Of a stretch of DNA of 40,061 bases, positions 23,831 to 32,114 are shown in pieces. Source of the DNA: Acetobacteraceae bacterium (GTDB lineage Bacteria; Pseudomonadota; Alphaproteobacteria; Zavarziniales; Zavarziniaceae). The notes under the pieces were generated by a model. The model saw only the letters and a list, made by a program, of their open reading frames with translations, was not told the DNA's origin and did not search any database. The stretch covers positions 1-40,061 of the forward strand of contig CANCOY010000016.1 of assembly GCA_947379865.1 (NCBI GenBank), in the 5' to 3' direction. The translations under genes were made by a program, and so were the position numbers. Positions within the stretch are counted from its first letter, which is position 1. Every line of letters begins with the position of its first letter.

Positions 23831-24169
23831 TCCCTATTTGAAGCCACATCGCAAACGGCATAGTGATCCTCTGATTGCTGATGGATATTGCGAGCTCAAG
23901 TGGGGATGCCAAAAGTGGCACAATCAGTCACGACAAGCCTCTCAGCTGCCGTTGCCAAGGGTTGGCAACACCGGCTTGCGACACTTGACGGTCAAGGGTG
24001 AGCGTGGAGGCGACAGGATGTCGAATATCGGTGCCTCACCAGCTGCGGCAAGGAGAGCACATTCGAGGGGTCGGTCCTATTGGGGCATTGCCCCGGGTCG
24101 TGCAGGCACTGGAGGTTATGCTGGAAGATCCAGTTGACCCGCCTGCCTATCTTCCTGAGACAGACCAAC
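23831..24169. other. Gene-free stretch with two palindromes and a possible regulator remnant
   Basis: No intact gene is supported here. It holds TGCCA-N4-TGGCA at 23907-23920 and GTTGCCAA-GGG-TTGGCAAC at 23951-23969, both with TGCCA/TGGCA arms. Further right, one plus-strand frame from 23998 reads ISVPHQLRQGEHIRGVGPIG ALPRVVQAL and then breaks down; this vaguely resembles the N-terminal domain of AraC-type regulators that sit beside acyl-CoA genes. It may be a decayed regulator gene. Confidence 0.35.
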
Positions 24170-24194
24170 GGGGGGCGCCATTTCCGCGCCCCCC
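24170..24194 (-). terminator. Hairpin downstream of the crotonase gene
   Basis: A 9-bp stem, GGGGGGCGC / GCGCCCCCC, with a 7-nt loop, 17 bp beyond the crotonase stop. The following minus-strand bases, GTTGGTCTGTC, are only moderately U-rich. It likely ends the SnoaL-ligase-crotonase transcript. Confidence 0.65.
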
Positions 24195-24211
24195 ATGCCT
24201 GTTGCCTGTAC

Positions 24212-25054
24212 TCAGCCGAGATTGCCGAGCAGGCCGCTGAGTTCCTGGATCTTGAGTTCGCCTTCGCGGGTCTGGCCGCCGATCTCGAGGAACTTCTTCA
24301 TGTTGCGCCGCCCGCTTTCGGTGCGGCAGAGCTGCTGGAAGAGGAAGCTCTCGTCGCGCAGGCCCTCGGACAGGGGCTTGTCGCTGGAGTTGATGGCCTG
24401 CTTGGTCAGGCGCACGGCTTCCTCCGGGAAGGAAGCGATGCGGTTGGCCAGCCATTCCACATAGGGGCCGGCCTGGCCGGGCTCGAAGGCGCGGTTCAGG
24501 TAACCCCAGCGTTCCGCCGTGTCGGCATCCATGTCCACCCCGCCCATGATCACTTCCATGGCGCGGTTGCGGCCGATGATGCGGGGCATGCGCTGGGTGC
24601 CGGTGCCGCCCGGCAGGATGCCAAGGGGGACTTCCATCTGGTTGACGAAGGTCTTGCCGCGCACGCCAAAGCGCATGTCGAACGACATGGCCAGTTCCGA
24701 GCCGCCGCCGCCCACCCTGCCCTCGATCTGGGCAATGGTGACCTTGTTCATCAGGCGATAGCGCTCGCACATGTCATGATAGAAGGCGTTGGCATAGTCC
24801 TCGTGCTTGGGCTCCCCTTCGATGGGAAACTCGAGGATCGACGACACGTCAAAGTGGGCGATGAAGAAATCCGGATTGGCGCTGCGCAGCACGAAGACCA
24901 GCAGGTTGTCGTCCGCCTCCAACTCCAGCGAGAGACGCAGCAGGTCGTCATAGAGTGGGCCGGTGATCACGTTCACCGGCGGGTTGTTGATGGTGGCATA
25001 GGCCACGCGTCCGCGTACCTGGACGGACAGGGTCGTATAGTTCTCGTAGGCCAT
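24212..25054 (-). CDS. Enoyl-CoA hydratase/isomerase (crotonase family)
   Basis: A 280-residue crotonase-fold protein. Oxyanion-hole regions are FFIAHFDVSSI and IEGRVGGGGSELA, and the active-site glutamate region is NQMEVPLGILPGGTGTQRMPR. It would hydrate, isomerise or cleave a CoA thioester. The start is the ATG at 25054 with GGGAGG 5 nt upstream, rather than the in-frame ATG at 25069. It is last in a three-gene operon (SnoaL-like, acyl-CoA ligase, crotonase). The four consecutive glycines in the oxyanion segment are unusual compared with the common GxxxGGG pattern but not disabling. Exact substrate is unknown. Confidence 0.9.
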   Translation of the reverse strand: MAYENYTTLSVQVRGRVAYATINNPPVNVITGPLYDDLLRLSLELEADDNLLVFVLRSANPDFFIAHFDVSSILEFPIEGEPKHEDYANAFYHDMCERYRLMNKVTIAQIEGRVGGGGSELAMSFDMRFGVRGKTFVNQMEVPLGILPGGTGTQRMPRIIGRNRAMEVIMGGVDMDADTAERWGYLNRAFEPGQAGPYVEWLANRIASFPEEAVRLTKQAINSSDKPLSEGLRDESFLFQQLCRTESGRRNMKKFLEIGGQTREGELKIQELSGLLGNLG

Positions 25055-25071
25055 GTTTTCCTCCCTCATGT

Positions 25072-25087
25072 CCCGGCTTGGGCCGGG
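25072..25087 (-). promoter_or_regulatory. Intercistronic hairpin between the ligase and crotonase genes
   Basis: CCCGGC-TTGG-GCCGGG lies in the 40-bp gap, between the ligase stop and the crotonase ribosome site. On the plus strand it is followed by TTTT; on the coding (minus) strand it is preceded by AAAA. It may modulate relative expression of the last gene. Confidence 0.4.
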
Positions 25088-25094
25088 TTTTGGT

Positions 25095-26771
25095 TCAGCC
25101 GTCGATCTCGGCCTTGAAGTCGTCCCAGAAAAACTCGTGGGTGCCGCGCCCGCCAGCCTTGCGCACGGCTTCCTCGTTGGCGCGCAGTTCCACCCGGCGG
25201 ATCTTGCCGGAAATGGTCTTGGGCAGCTCGGCAAATTCCAGCACGCGCACCCGCTTGAAGGGCGCCAGGGCACCGGCCAGAAAGCGGAAGATGTCCCCCG
25301 CCGTCTCGCGCGTTGGGGCATGGCCGGGGGCAAGTGTGATGAACGCCTTGGGCACCGCCAGGCGGCGGGCATCGGGCGAGGGCACAATGGCTGCCTCCGC
25401 CACGGCTGCATGCTCGATCAGCACGCTTTCCAGTTCGAACGGGCTGATGCGGTAGTCGGATGATTTGAACACGTCGTCGGCCCGGCCAACGAAGGTCAGG
25501 CTGCCGTCGGCGCTGCGGGTGGCGACGTCACCGGTGAAGTGCCAGCGCCCGTCCAGCGCCGCCACGCCGCCATCGTCCATCTGATAGCCCAGCATCACCC
25601 CCACTGGACGCGGCTCCAGCGAGACGCAGATCTGCCCCTCACCCACTTCCTCACCATCCGCATCCAGCAGATGCACACGAAAGCCCGGCAGAGGCCGCCC
25701 CATGGAACCGGGCACCACCGGCTGGCCCGGCGTATTGCCGATCTGGGCGCTCGTCTCCGTCTGGCCAAAGCCGTCGCGAATGGTGATGCCCCAGGCCTTG
25801 TGCACCTGTTCGATCACCTCGGGGTTCAGGGGCTCGCCAGCTGAAAGCAGTTCGCGCACCTGCACCGGCCAGGCCTTGAGGTCTTCCTGGATCAGCAGGC
25901 GCCACACCGTGGGCGGCGCGCAGAAGGTTGTAATGCCTCCCTTTACCAAGGCATCCAGCAGGCCGAGTGCCTCGAAGCGGGGCTGATTGAGGATGAAGAT
26001 CGTCGCCTCGGCAATCCAGGGCGCAAAGAAGCAGCTCCACGCATGCTTGGCCCAGCCTGGCGAGGAGATGTTCAGGTGCACATCGCCTGGCTTCAGGCCG
26101 ATCCAGTACATGGTGGAGAGGTGCCCCACCGGATAGGATTGGTGGCTGTGCAGCACCAGCTTGGGCTTTGCCGTGGTGCCTGAGGTGAAGTAAAGCAGCA
26201 AGGGGTCGCCCGCCGCCGTTACCCCCTCTGGCACAAACTGCGCGGCATGGCTGTCTGCCGCAGAAAAATCATGCCAGCCGGGCGCGCCGCCTACCGCGAT
26301 GCGGGTAAAGCCATCCCCGAGGCCTGCGAACTTGTCGGCCACCGAGGCATCCGCCACCACATGGGCAAGGCGACCGCGCGCCAGCCGGTCGGCCAGATCG
26401 GCGGGAGACAACAGCATGGTGGCCGGCACCACCACGGCGCCCAGTTTCATGGCGGCCAGCATGGTCTCCCACAGGGGCACCACATTGCCCAGCATCACCA
26501 GCATGCGATCGCCGCGCTTGACGCCCAGCGCACGGAAATGATTGGCCACGCGGTTGGAGCGGGCCGACATCTCGGCGAAGCTGATCTTCACCTCGCCCGC
26601 CTCATCCATGATGTGCAGGGCGGTACGATTATTGCCCTGGGCCATGGGATCGAAATGGTCCAGCGCCCAGTTGAACTGCTCCAGCACGGGCCAGCGGAAA
26701 TCGCGCACCGCGGTTTCATAGTCCGTGCGGTTGGCCAGCAGGAAGTCGCGCGCCGCGCGAAATGTCGTCAT
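25095..26771 (-). CDS. AMP-dependent acyl-CoA synthetase/ligase
   Basis: A 558-residue member of the ANL superfamily that activates a carboxylic acid with ATP and joins it to CoA. The phosphate-binding motif YFTSGTTAKPK is at residues 194-204. GFGQTETS is the A5-type motif, HFTGDVATR the A7 region, GRADDVFKSSDYRISPFELE the hinge, and K523 in PKTISGKIRR the catalytic lysine for adenylation. The sequence is closest in style to medium-chain/benzoate-type ligases. It starts 3 bp after the SnoaL-like stop and is followed by a crotonase, suggesting a small catabolic unit. Substrate is not deducible. Confidence 0.92.
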   Translation of the reverse strand: MTTFRAARDFLLANRTDYETAVRDFRWPVLEQFNWALDHFDPMAQGNNRTALHIMDEAGEVKISFAEMSARSNRVANHFRALGVKRGDRMLVMLGNVVPLWETMLAAMKLGAVVVPATMLLSPADLADRLARGRLAHVVADASVADKFAGLGDGFTRIAVGGAPGWHDFSAADSHAAQFVPEGVTAAGDPLLLYFTSGTTAKPKLVLHSHQSYPVGHLSTMYWIGLKPGDVHLNISSPGWAKHAWSCFFAPWIAEATIFILNQPRFEALGLLDALVKGGITTFCAPPTVWRLLIQEDLKAWPVQVRELLSAGEPLNPEVIEQVHKAWGITIRDGFGQTETSAQIGNTPGQPVVPGSMGRPLPGFRVHLLDADGEEVGEGQICVSLEPRPVGVMLGYQMDDGGVAALDGRWHFTGDVATRSADGSLTFVGRADDVFKSSDYRISPFELESVLIEHAAVAEAAIVPSPDARRLAVPKAFITLAPGHAPTRETAGDIFRFLAGALAPFKRVRVLEFAELPKTISGKIRRVELRANEEAVRKAGGRGTHEFFWDDFKAEIDG

Positions 26772-26774
26772 GGC

Positions 26775-27257
26775 TCAGATGTCTTCCAGATAGGCGATGG
26801 TGGCAGGGTCGGCCTTCAGGGCTGTGGCCCAGCGGCCCAATACCTTGGCCATGCGTTCCGGCGCCACGCCCAGCTGCACCATGGCCACGCCGCCATTCAC
26901 CGATTCACGGTAGTCTGCTATCAGCCCGTCGCGCAGTTCGAAGCGGCTCATCCCGTCGATCACCACGCGGCGGCCGGCAAAATCGGGCACCTTTGAGACA
27001 AAGGTCGACAGCGACCAGGCATAGCCAAGATCGCCATTCACCACGGGATCAAACATGTCCCAGTGATAGTCCGAGGCATCGCGGTGAAAGAGGCCATCCA
27101 TCATGTGGGCAATATCGGCCCGCCCCGTGTGATCGCCATAGATATAGTCGTGATAGATCGCGTCTTCGGTGAAGCAGGCGGCGAAGGCGGCGCCATCCCC
27201 CTGCGTCGCCGCGGCGGTCATGCGCGCCAGCAGGGCAGCAAACTCGTCCTGGGTCAT
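26775..27257 (-). CDS. SnoaL-like / NTF2-family protein
   Basis: A 160-residue protein with the cone-shaped NTF2/SnoaL fold: an N-terminal helix (MTQDEFAALLARMTAAATQG), then AACFTEDAIYHDYIYGDHTG, HMMDGLFHRDASDYHWDMFDPV, and strands GDLGYAWSLSTFVSKV and RVVIDGMSRFELRDGLIADYRE. The many His/Asp/Tyr residues lining the cavity make an isomerase, dehydratase or ligand-binding role possible. The start is the ATG at 27257 with GGAGGA 5 nt upstream. It heads the ligase-crotonase operon, so it probably acts on the same carbon compound. Divergent from the alpha/beta hydrolase gene. Confidence 0.82.
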   Translation of the reverse strand: MTQDEFAALLARMTAAATQGDGAAFAACFTEDAIYHDYIYGDHTGRADIAHMMDGLFHRDASDYHWDMFDPVVNGDLGYAWSLSTFVSKVPDFAGRRVVIDGMSRFELRDGLIADYRESVNGGVAMVQLGVAPERMAKVLGRWATALKADPATIAYLEDI

Positions 27258-27354
27258 TGGGGTCCTCCACGGGGCAGGCTTTTGAGGCGAAAGCTTACAC
27301 CGCCCGTTGCTTGCGTCTATCGTGCCTGAAAGCAGAAACATGGGGGAGAGCGTC

Positions 27355-28116
27355 ATGGCGATGATCGAGCGTGCAGGGGCACAGATCCATTACGACGTGC
27401 AGGGCCAGGGCCCGGTGATCCTGCTCAGCCACGGCTATTCGGCGACCGCCGGCATGTGGGACGGCAACGCCCCTGCCCTTGCCCGCAACCACACGCTCGT
27501 CACCTGGGACATGCGTGGACATGGCCACAGCTCCTCGCCCGAGGACCCGGCGCTCTATAGCGAAGAGGCGACCCTTGGCGACATGAACGCCATTCTGGAT
27601 GCCGTGGGTGCCAAGACGGCCATCATCGGAGGCCTGTCGCTTGGCGGCTTCATGAGCCTCGCCTTCCACCGCTCGTTCCCCGAGCGGGTGAGCGCCCTGC
27701 TGATCATTGCCACCGGTCCCGGCTTTCGCAAGGACGAGGCGCGGGCGGACTGGAACGTCTATGCCGAGACCACCGCGCAGAAGCTGGAGGCAAAGGGCCT
27801 CGACCTGCTGAAGCGGATGACGCCGGAAATGGCCTCCAGCCGCCACCAGGGCGCCGAGGGGCTGATCAAGGCGGCGCGCGGCATGCTGAGCCAGCGCGAC
27901 GGCAGCGTCATCGACTCCCTGCCGGGCATCAAGGTGCCGGCCCTCATCGTGGTGGGCGACCGGGACAAGCAATTTCTGAATGCCGCCGACTATATGGCGG
28001 CCAAGATTCCCGCTGCGCGACGCGTGACCATCGCAGAGGCCGGCCACGCGGTGAACATCGATCAGCCCGCAGCCTTTGACCAGGCGGTCACGGGCTTCCT
28101 CGCCAGCCTCACCTGA
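27355..28116 (+). CDS. Alpha/beta hydrolase
   Basis: A 253-residue hydrolase of the classic alpha/beta fold. The oxyanion-type HGYSATAGMW, RGHGHSS, nucleophile S95 in GGLSLGGF, acid in VVGDRDKQF and catalytic His in EAGHAVNI are all present, so the catalytic triad is complete. The start is the ATG at 27355 with GGGGGAGAG 5 nt upstream; an ATG at 27340 is in frame but has no ribosome site. It diverges from the SnoaL-ligase-crotonase operon and could hydrolyse an ester, lactone or thioester linked to that pathway. The final ~60 bp are partly duplicated at 29556-29617. Confidence 0.9.
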   Translation: MAMIERAGAQIHYDVQGQGPVILLSHGYSATAGMWDGNAPALARNHTLVTWDMRGHGHSSSPEDPALYSEEATLGDMNAILDAVGAKTAIIGGLSLGGFMSLAFHRSFPERVSALLIIATGPGFRKDEARADWNVYAETTAQKLEAKGLDLLKRMTPEMASSRHQGAEGLIKAARGMLSQRDGSVIDSLPGIKVPALIVVGDRDKQFLNAADYMAAKIPAARRVTIAEAGHAVNIDQPAAFDQAVTGFLASLT

Positions 28117-28196
28117 ATAATTGGCCCGCGAGGCAGGGGCGACTGCCGCCCCCGCCCACCCAGCCAAGCACCCCCACTTGCCAGGGCAGCCTCGCC

Positions 28197-29360
28197 TCAG
28201 GGGGAGGCAGGCGCCATTGCATCGCCAGGTGAGACACGCCCGACGACGTCGGCCTTCAGGGCCGTGTACCACAGCTTGTCGTCCGGCCCCAAAACGATGC
28301 GATGCAAGACCGACGCCTTGGTAGGCGTGGCATAGCGCACAAAGTCATCGGGCTGCATCTGTGCCGGTGTCTTGCTGAGAATCGTCCTGTCAATCCGAAT
28401 GACTGCATCAACGGCATCCGGCGTTGGCCGCTTTACATCCAGATATTGCTGGACCCACAGGTTGCCATGACGATCAAAGGCAAGCCCGGCCAGGATCATG
28501 TTGTCCTGGGGCGTCGGAACTGGGTATTCCGTGATCTGCCCGGCCGGCGTGATAAAGCCAATCTTGTTGCCCGCCTCCTCGGAAAACCACATGCCCCGCC
28601 CCTCAGGGTCGGGAATGATCGCGATGGGGCGACTGTCCTTGGTCGGGATCAGGAATTCCGAGATCACCCCGTCGGGCGTGACCCGTGCAATCCTGTTGCC
28701 TGTCAATTCCGTAACCCACAGGTTTCCGTCTGGTCCCGGACGCACATAGATCGGCAAGGCATTGGCGGTTGGCAGTGGGTAATTGAAAACCTTGCCCTCT
28801 GGCGTGATCTTGCCAACCGTGTTGGCAGTCTTTCCCGTGAACCAGATCGTCTTGCCGTCGTCCGACAGTGCCAGCCCATGGGGGTCGGCATTGATGTTCC
28901 AGGTGGCCAGGATCTTACCATTGGCTGGATCAAGTTTTGCAATCTGCCTGGTCCCTTCAAGACCGAGGATCAGATTTCCCTCACGGTCGAATTCCTCGCC
29001 ATGGGGCGCCGTACCAACCGGCAGGTCGACATAGGTCCGGCTGCCATCAAGCGCAACCCGGGCAATGCTGTCATTAGCGGGTGAAGTGATCCAAAACGCC
29101 GTAGGGTTTGCCGGATCAAAGGTGATTTCGTGTGTCGACCCCAGGCAGTTGGCCGGATGTGCTGCGCACCGCGAAAACGCCAACTGGAAAACCTCGATCG
29201 GCGCCGTCAGTTTTGCACCCGGCGCGGAAGCGGTATCTGCCCATGCCACAGGCGCCAAACCGCCAAAAGCGGCCAGCAAAAGGGCGGCCCCTGACAATCG
29301 CACCAGCGCCGCACCCGCTGCTGGCATTGCAACGCCCAAAATACGACGCCGATGCACCAT
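28197..29360 (-). CDS. Vgb-like beta-propeller protein, exported
   Basis: A 387-residue protein with an N-terminal export signal (HRRRILGVAMPAAG...FGGLAPVAWA); the Arg-Arg-Arg start suggests a Tat-type signal, though a Sec signal is possible. The rest is a repeat protein with blades of about 40 residues that each end in a phrase such as NTVGKITPEGKVFNYPLPT, NRIARVTPDGVISEFLIPT and NKIGFITPAGQITEYPVPT. This is the streptogramin-lyase (Vgb)/SMP-30-like propeller pattern. Most such proteins are not antibiotic lyases; a periplasmic lactonase or binding role is likelier. It starts at the ATG at 29360 with GGAGAGG upstream. It lies between two copies of a hydrolase gene end, implying insertion. Confidence 0.8.
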   Translation of the reverse strand: MVHRRRILGVAMPAAGAALVRLSGAALLLAAFGGLAPVAWADTASAPGAKLTAPIEVFQLAFSRCAAHPANCLGSTHEITFDPANPTAFWITSPANDSIARVALDGSRTYVDLPVGTAPHGEEFDREGNLILGLEGTRQIAKLDPANGKILATWNINADPHGLALSDDGKTIWFTGKTANTVGKITPEGKVFNYPLPTANALPIYVRPGPDGNLWVTELTGNRIARVTPDGVISEFLIPTKDSRPIAIIPDPEGRGMWFSEEAGNKIGFITPAGQITEYPVPTPQDNMILAGLAFDRHGNLWVQQYLDVKRPTPDAVDAVIRIDRTILSKTPAQMQPDDFVRYATPTKASVLHRIVLGPDDKLWYTALKADVVGRVSPGDAMAPASP

Positions 29361-29555
29361 GACCCTCTCCTCAATGCTCACGTGCCCACCGAAGGCGTGG
29401 GCCGGCTTTCCTGCAGGCAGATGACTGTATGTTCACTGAATGATTGCATCATCGCAGCCAACAGGAAAACCCCGCTGCGTCTGGCACGTGCCCTTGTGTA
29501 AAGCTTCCACCTTAGCGGTGGATCAGCGCTATGCGGTGCACCAGGCAACACCATG

Positions 29556-29617
29556 AACATCACCAGCGCACCGCCTTTGACGCGACGGTAACAGGCTCCC
29601 TCGCCAGCCTCACATGA
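29556..29617 (+). pseudogene. Degraded copy of an alpha/beta hydrolase 3' end
   Basis: These 62 bp align to 28054-28116, the end of the intact hydrolase gene. Shared blocks include GCCTTTGAC and CTCGCCAGCCTCAC followed by a TGA in the same place. In the last 37 positions about 30 are identical; a 1-nt deletion breaks the frame near the left end. The copy encodes ...AFDATVTGSLASLT*, against AFDQAVTGFLASLT* in the intact gene. No coding match extends further left. It ends over the SDR stop codon on the opposite strand. Confidence 0.65.
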
Positions 29618-30368
29618 ACTGCTGGCCGTCATCCACGGAGATGATGGCGCCCGTGGTGAAGCGCGAGGCCGGGTCGGCCAGGGTCAGCATCATGCCATCG
29701 AGGTCTTCCGGCTGGCCGATCCGGCGGCGGGGAAAGCGCTTCATGAAGGCCTGGCCATTGTCCGAGCGGAAGTAATCCGAATTCATCTCGGTCTCGATAT
29801 AACCGGGGCAGATGGCGTTCACATTGATGCCATGGCGCGCCCATTCCAGGGCCAGCGCCTTGGTCATCTGGATCACCGCCGCCTTGGACATGGCATAGAG
29901 CGACAATTGTCCCAGCACGCGCACGCCCAGCAGCGAGGCGACATTGATGATGCGCCCCTCCTTGCGCGGCAGCATGGCCCGCCCGGCGGCCTGGGCCATG
30001 AAATAGGCGCCCTTCACATTGGTATCCATGACGAAGTCATAGTCGCCCTCGCTCATGGTTTCGGCCGGGCCCGTGGCGCTGACGCCGGAATTGTTGACGA
30101 GCAGCCACAGCGGTCCAACGCGGGCCTCCGCCTCGGCCACGGCCGCCTGCACGGCGGCAGGATCGGTGACATCAAGGATCAGGGGCACGGCGGTGCCGCC
30201 ATTGGCGGAAATTTCATCCGCCAGGGCTGCCAGACGCTCCTGCCTGCGCCCGGAAATCACCACCCGGGCGCCTGCTTCCGCCAGGATGACCGCAAACCGC
30301 TGGCCCAGGCCAGAGGTGGCGCCGGTGACAAAGGCAACACGCCCTTCAAGAGGCCGATGGGTGGTCAT
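29610..30368 (-). CDS. Short-chain dehydrogenase/reductase (SDR)
   Basis: A 252-residue classical SDR oxidoreductase. It has the cofactor motif TGATSGLG (15-22), NNSG (92-95; the usual NNAG with Ser), and catalytic S145, Y158 and K162. The C-terminal ITGA-like block reads FTTGAIISVDDGQQFM. R41-R42 after the second strand suggest NADP(H). The start is the ATG at 30368 with AGGAG 8 nt upstream. It is divergent from the HSL-type hydrolase, with 171 bp between, and ends in the degraded hydrolase fragment. It could oxidise or reduce an alcohol/ketone in the local catabolic pathway. Confidence 0.92.
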   Translation of the reverse strand: MTTHRPLEGRVAFVTGATSGLGQRFAVILAEAGARVVISGRRQERLAALADEISANGGTAVPLILDVTDPAAVQAAVAEAEARVGPLWLLVNNSGVSATGPAETMSEGDYDFVMDTNVKGAYFMAQAAGRAMLPRKEGRIINVASLLGVRVLGQLSLYAMSKAAVIQMTKALALEWARHGINVNAICPGYIETEMNSDYFRSDNGQAFMKRFPRRRIGQPEDLDGMMLTLADPASRFTTGAIISVDDGQQFM

Positions 30369-30539
30369 GGTCTGGCTCCTGCCTGTGTCCGCCGCCAAAC
30401 AGCTGGCGAGGGCGTTTTAAACGCAAAGGCGCAGCAAGTCATGGCCCTGGCGAAAGGCGCATCAAGCCACTCGCAGGTCCCGATTGGCTCGGCTAGAGTG
30501 GCGGTCAAAGCAAACCAACGACAAGACCGAGGGAACATC

Positions 30540-31430
30540 ATGAACCAGGAAATCGCGGCCATCCGCGCCATGCTTGCCCAGAACAACATGAACATGGAAC
30601 TGCCCGAACTGCGGGCCTGGTTCGATGGCATGGGGAATAATTTCGGCAAGGCTGAAGGGTCCACCGTCGAGGCCGTTGATGCCGGCGGCGTGCCCGCCGA
30701 ATGGTCGACGACGCCCGGCGCCAAGACTGACCGCGTTATCCTTTATGTGCATGGCGGCGGCTATGTGATCGGTTCCATCGACAGCCATCGTCATCTGGTG
30801 ACGGAGCTTGGCCGTGCGGCGGGCACCCGCACCCTTGCCCTGCACTATCGCCTCAGCCCGGAAAACAAGTTCCCGGCGCCGGTGGAAGACACTGTAGCTG
30901 CCTATCGCTTCCTGCTCGCGCAGGGGATCAAGGCTGGCAACATCGCCATTGCCGGCGACAGCGCTGGCGGCGGCCTGACAGTTGCGGCCATGACGGCCAT
31001 CCGCGATGCCGGCCTGCCCCAGCCCGCCTGCGGCTTCTGCATCTCGCCCTGGATCGACCTGGAGGGCCTGGGTAGCACCATGGTCAGCAAGGCCGGCGAA
31101 GACCCCATGGTCCAGAAGGATGGCCTTCTGGGCATGGCCACGGCCTATCTTCAGGGCGCCGACCCGAAGTCGCCCCAGGCAGCCCCCCTCTATGCCGATC
31201 TCAAGGGCCTTGCCCCCCTGCTGATTCAGGTTGGTGCCGCTGAAACCCTGCTGGACGATTCCATCCGGCTGGCCGGGCTGGCGGGCGCTGCCAATGTCAA
31301 GGTCACCCTCGACGTCTTCCCCGAGATGATCCACGTCTGGCACCTGTTCCACCCCATGCTGGCCGAGGGGCGCCGCGCCCTGCAGCAGGCAGGCGCCTAT
31401 ATCGCTTCGGCGATGACTGCAGCCGCCTGA
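30540..31430 (+). CDS. Alpha/beta hydrolase, hormone-sensitive-lipase (HSL) family
   Basis: A 296-residue carboxylesterase-like hydrolase. HGGGY (71-75) is the HSL-family oxyanion motif and S141 in GDSAGG the nucleophile. The acid is in GAAETLLDDS and the catalytic His in EMIHVWHLF. The start is the ATG at 30540, with GAGGGAAC upstream; a much longer in-frame reading runs antisense through the SDR gene and is rejected. Esters of medium acyl chains are the usual substrates. It forms a probable operon with the DsbA-like gene 18 bp downstream. Confidence 0.92.
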   Translation: MNQEIAAIRAMLAQNNMNMELPELRAWFDGMGNNFGKAEGSTVEAVDAGGVPAEWSTTPGAKTDRVILYVHGGGYVIGSIDSHRHLVTELGRAAGTRTLALHYRLSPENKFPAPVEDTVAAYRFLLAQGIKAGNIAIAGDSAGGGLTVAAMTAIRDAGLPQPACGFCISPWIDLEGLGSTMVSKAGEDPMVQKDGLLGMATAYLQGADPKSPQAAPLYADLKGLAPLLIQVGAAETLLDDSIRLAGLAGAANVKVTLDVFPEMIHVWHLFHPMLAEGRRALQQAGAYIASAMTAAA

Positions 31431-31448
31431 TCAGGAAAGACCAGACCC

Positions 31449-32111
31449 ATGGACGCACGCCCTCAGATCCGTCTCGACGTTGTGGTGGATACCGTCTGTC
31501 CATGGTGCTGGATCGGCAAGCGACGGCTTGAACAGGCCCTGGCGGCCCGGCCCGGGATCGACTTCCAGATCGGCTATCGGCCGTATGAGTTGCACCCGGA
31601 CCTGCCCGCCGAGGGCGTCGACCGCAAGGCCTTTGTTGCCGCAAAATTCGGCAATGGCGACCGCGCCCGGTCCATCTACCAGTCCCTGGTGGACACCGGC
31701 CGCGAGGTTGGCCTGGATTTTGACTTCGAACGCATCGCCGTGATGCCCAACAGCCAGGCCTCTCATCGGCTGATCCGCTGGTCGGCCGCCGCCGGCGTAC
31801 AGTCGGAAGTGGTCGAGGCCCTGTTTGCCCGCTATTTCGTTGCGGGCGACAACATCGGCGATCCCCTGGTGCTGATCGAGGTGGCGGCCGCAGCGGGCAT
31901 GGATTCTGTTCTGGTGGGCGAACTGCTCATGAACGGCGCCGATATCGACAAGATCGTCGAAGAGGAAATGGTGGCCCAGCGCCTTGGGGTGCAGGGCGTG
32001 CCCTTTACCATCATCGAACGGCAATACGGCGTTGTGGGCGCCCAGGACCCGGACGCCTATCTGAAGATTTTTGATCGCATTGCAGCCGGCGAGGTGCCAA
32101 CCGCGCAATAG
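31449..32111 (+). CDS. DsbA/FrnE-family thioredoxin-fold oxidoreductase
   Basis: A 220-residue cytoplasmic member of the DsbA family (no signal peptide). The active site is C17-P-W-C20 in DTVCPWCWIGKRRL and the cis-proline loop is GVQGVPFTIIERQYGVVGAQ. The architecture, with an inserted helical domain (ASHRLIRWSAAAG…), is that of FrnE / 2-hydroxychromene-2-carboxylate isomerase relatives. Roles in the family include thiol-disulfide exchange and, in some members, isomerisation of polyketide or aromatic intermediates. AGGAAAG lies upstream of the ATG. It converges on minE with only 3 bp between stop codons. Confidence 0.9.
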   Translation: MDARPQIRLDVVVDTVCPWCWIGKRRLEQALAARPGIDFQIGYRPYELHPDLPAEGVDRKAFVAAKFGNGDRARSIYQSLVDTGREVGLDFDFERIAVMPNSQASHRLIRWSAAAGVQSEVVEALFARYFVAGDNIGDPLVLIEVAAAAGMDSVLVGELLMNGADIDKIVEEEMVAQRLGVQGVPFTIIERQYGVVGAQDPDAYLKIFDRIAAGEVPTAQ

Positions 32112-32114
32112 GTA

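Noticed and set aside
23838..24137. 99-residue plus-strand frame in the gene-free stretch
   Set aside because: No ribosome site, Arg/Ser-rich composition and no family resemblance; the neighbouring frame gives the more sensible (but broken) regulator-like reading.
28197..29360. Streptogramin resistance lyase (Vgb)
   Set aside because: The propeller repeats match the superfamily, but the export signal and the setting give no support for an antibiotic-resistance role.
29832..30539. In-frame N-terminal extension of the HSL-family hydrolase
   Set aside because: The extension runs antisense through the SDR gene; the ATG at 30540 has a ribosome site and gives the normal family length.
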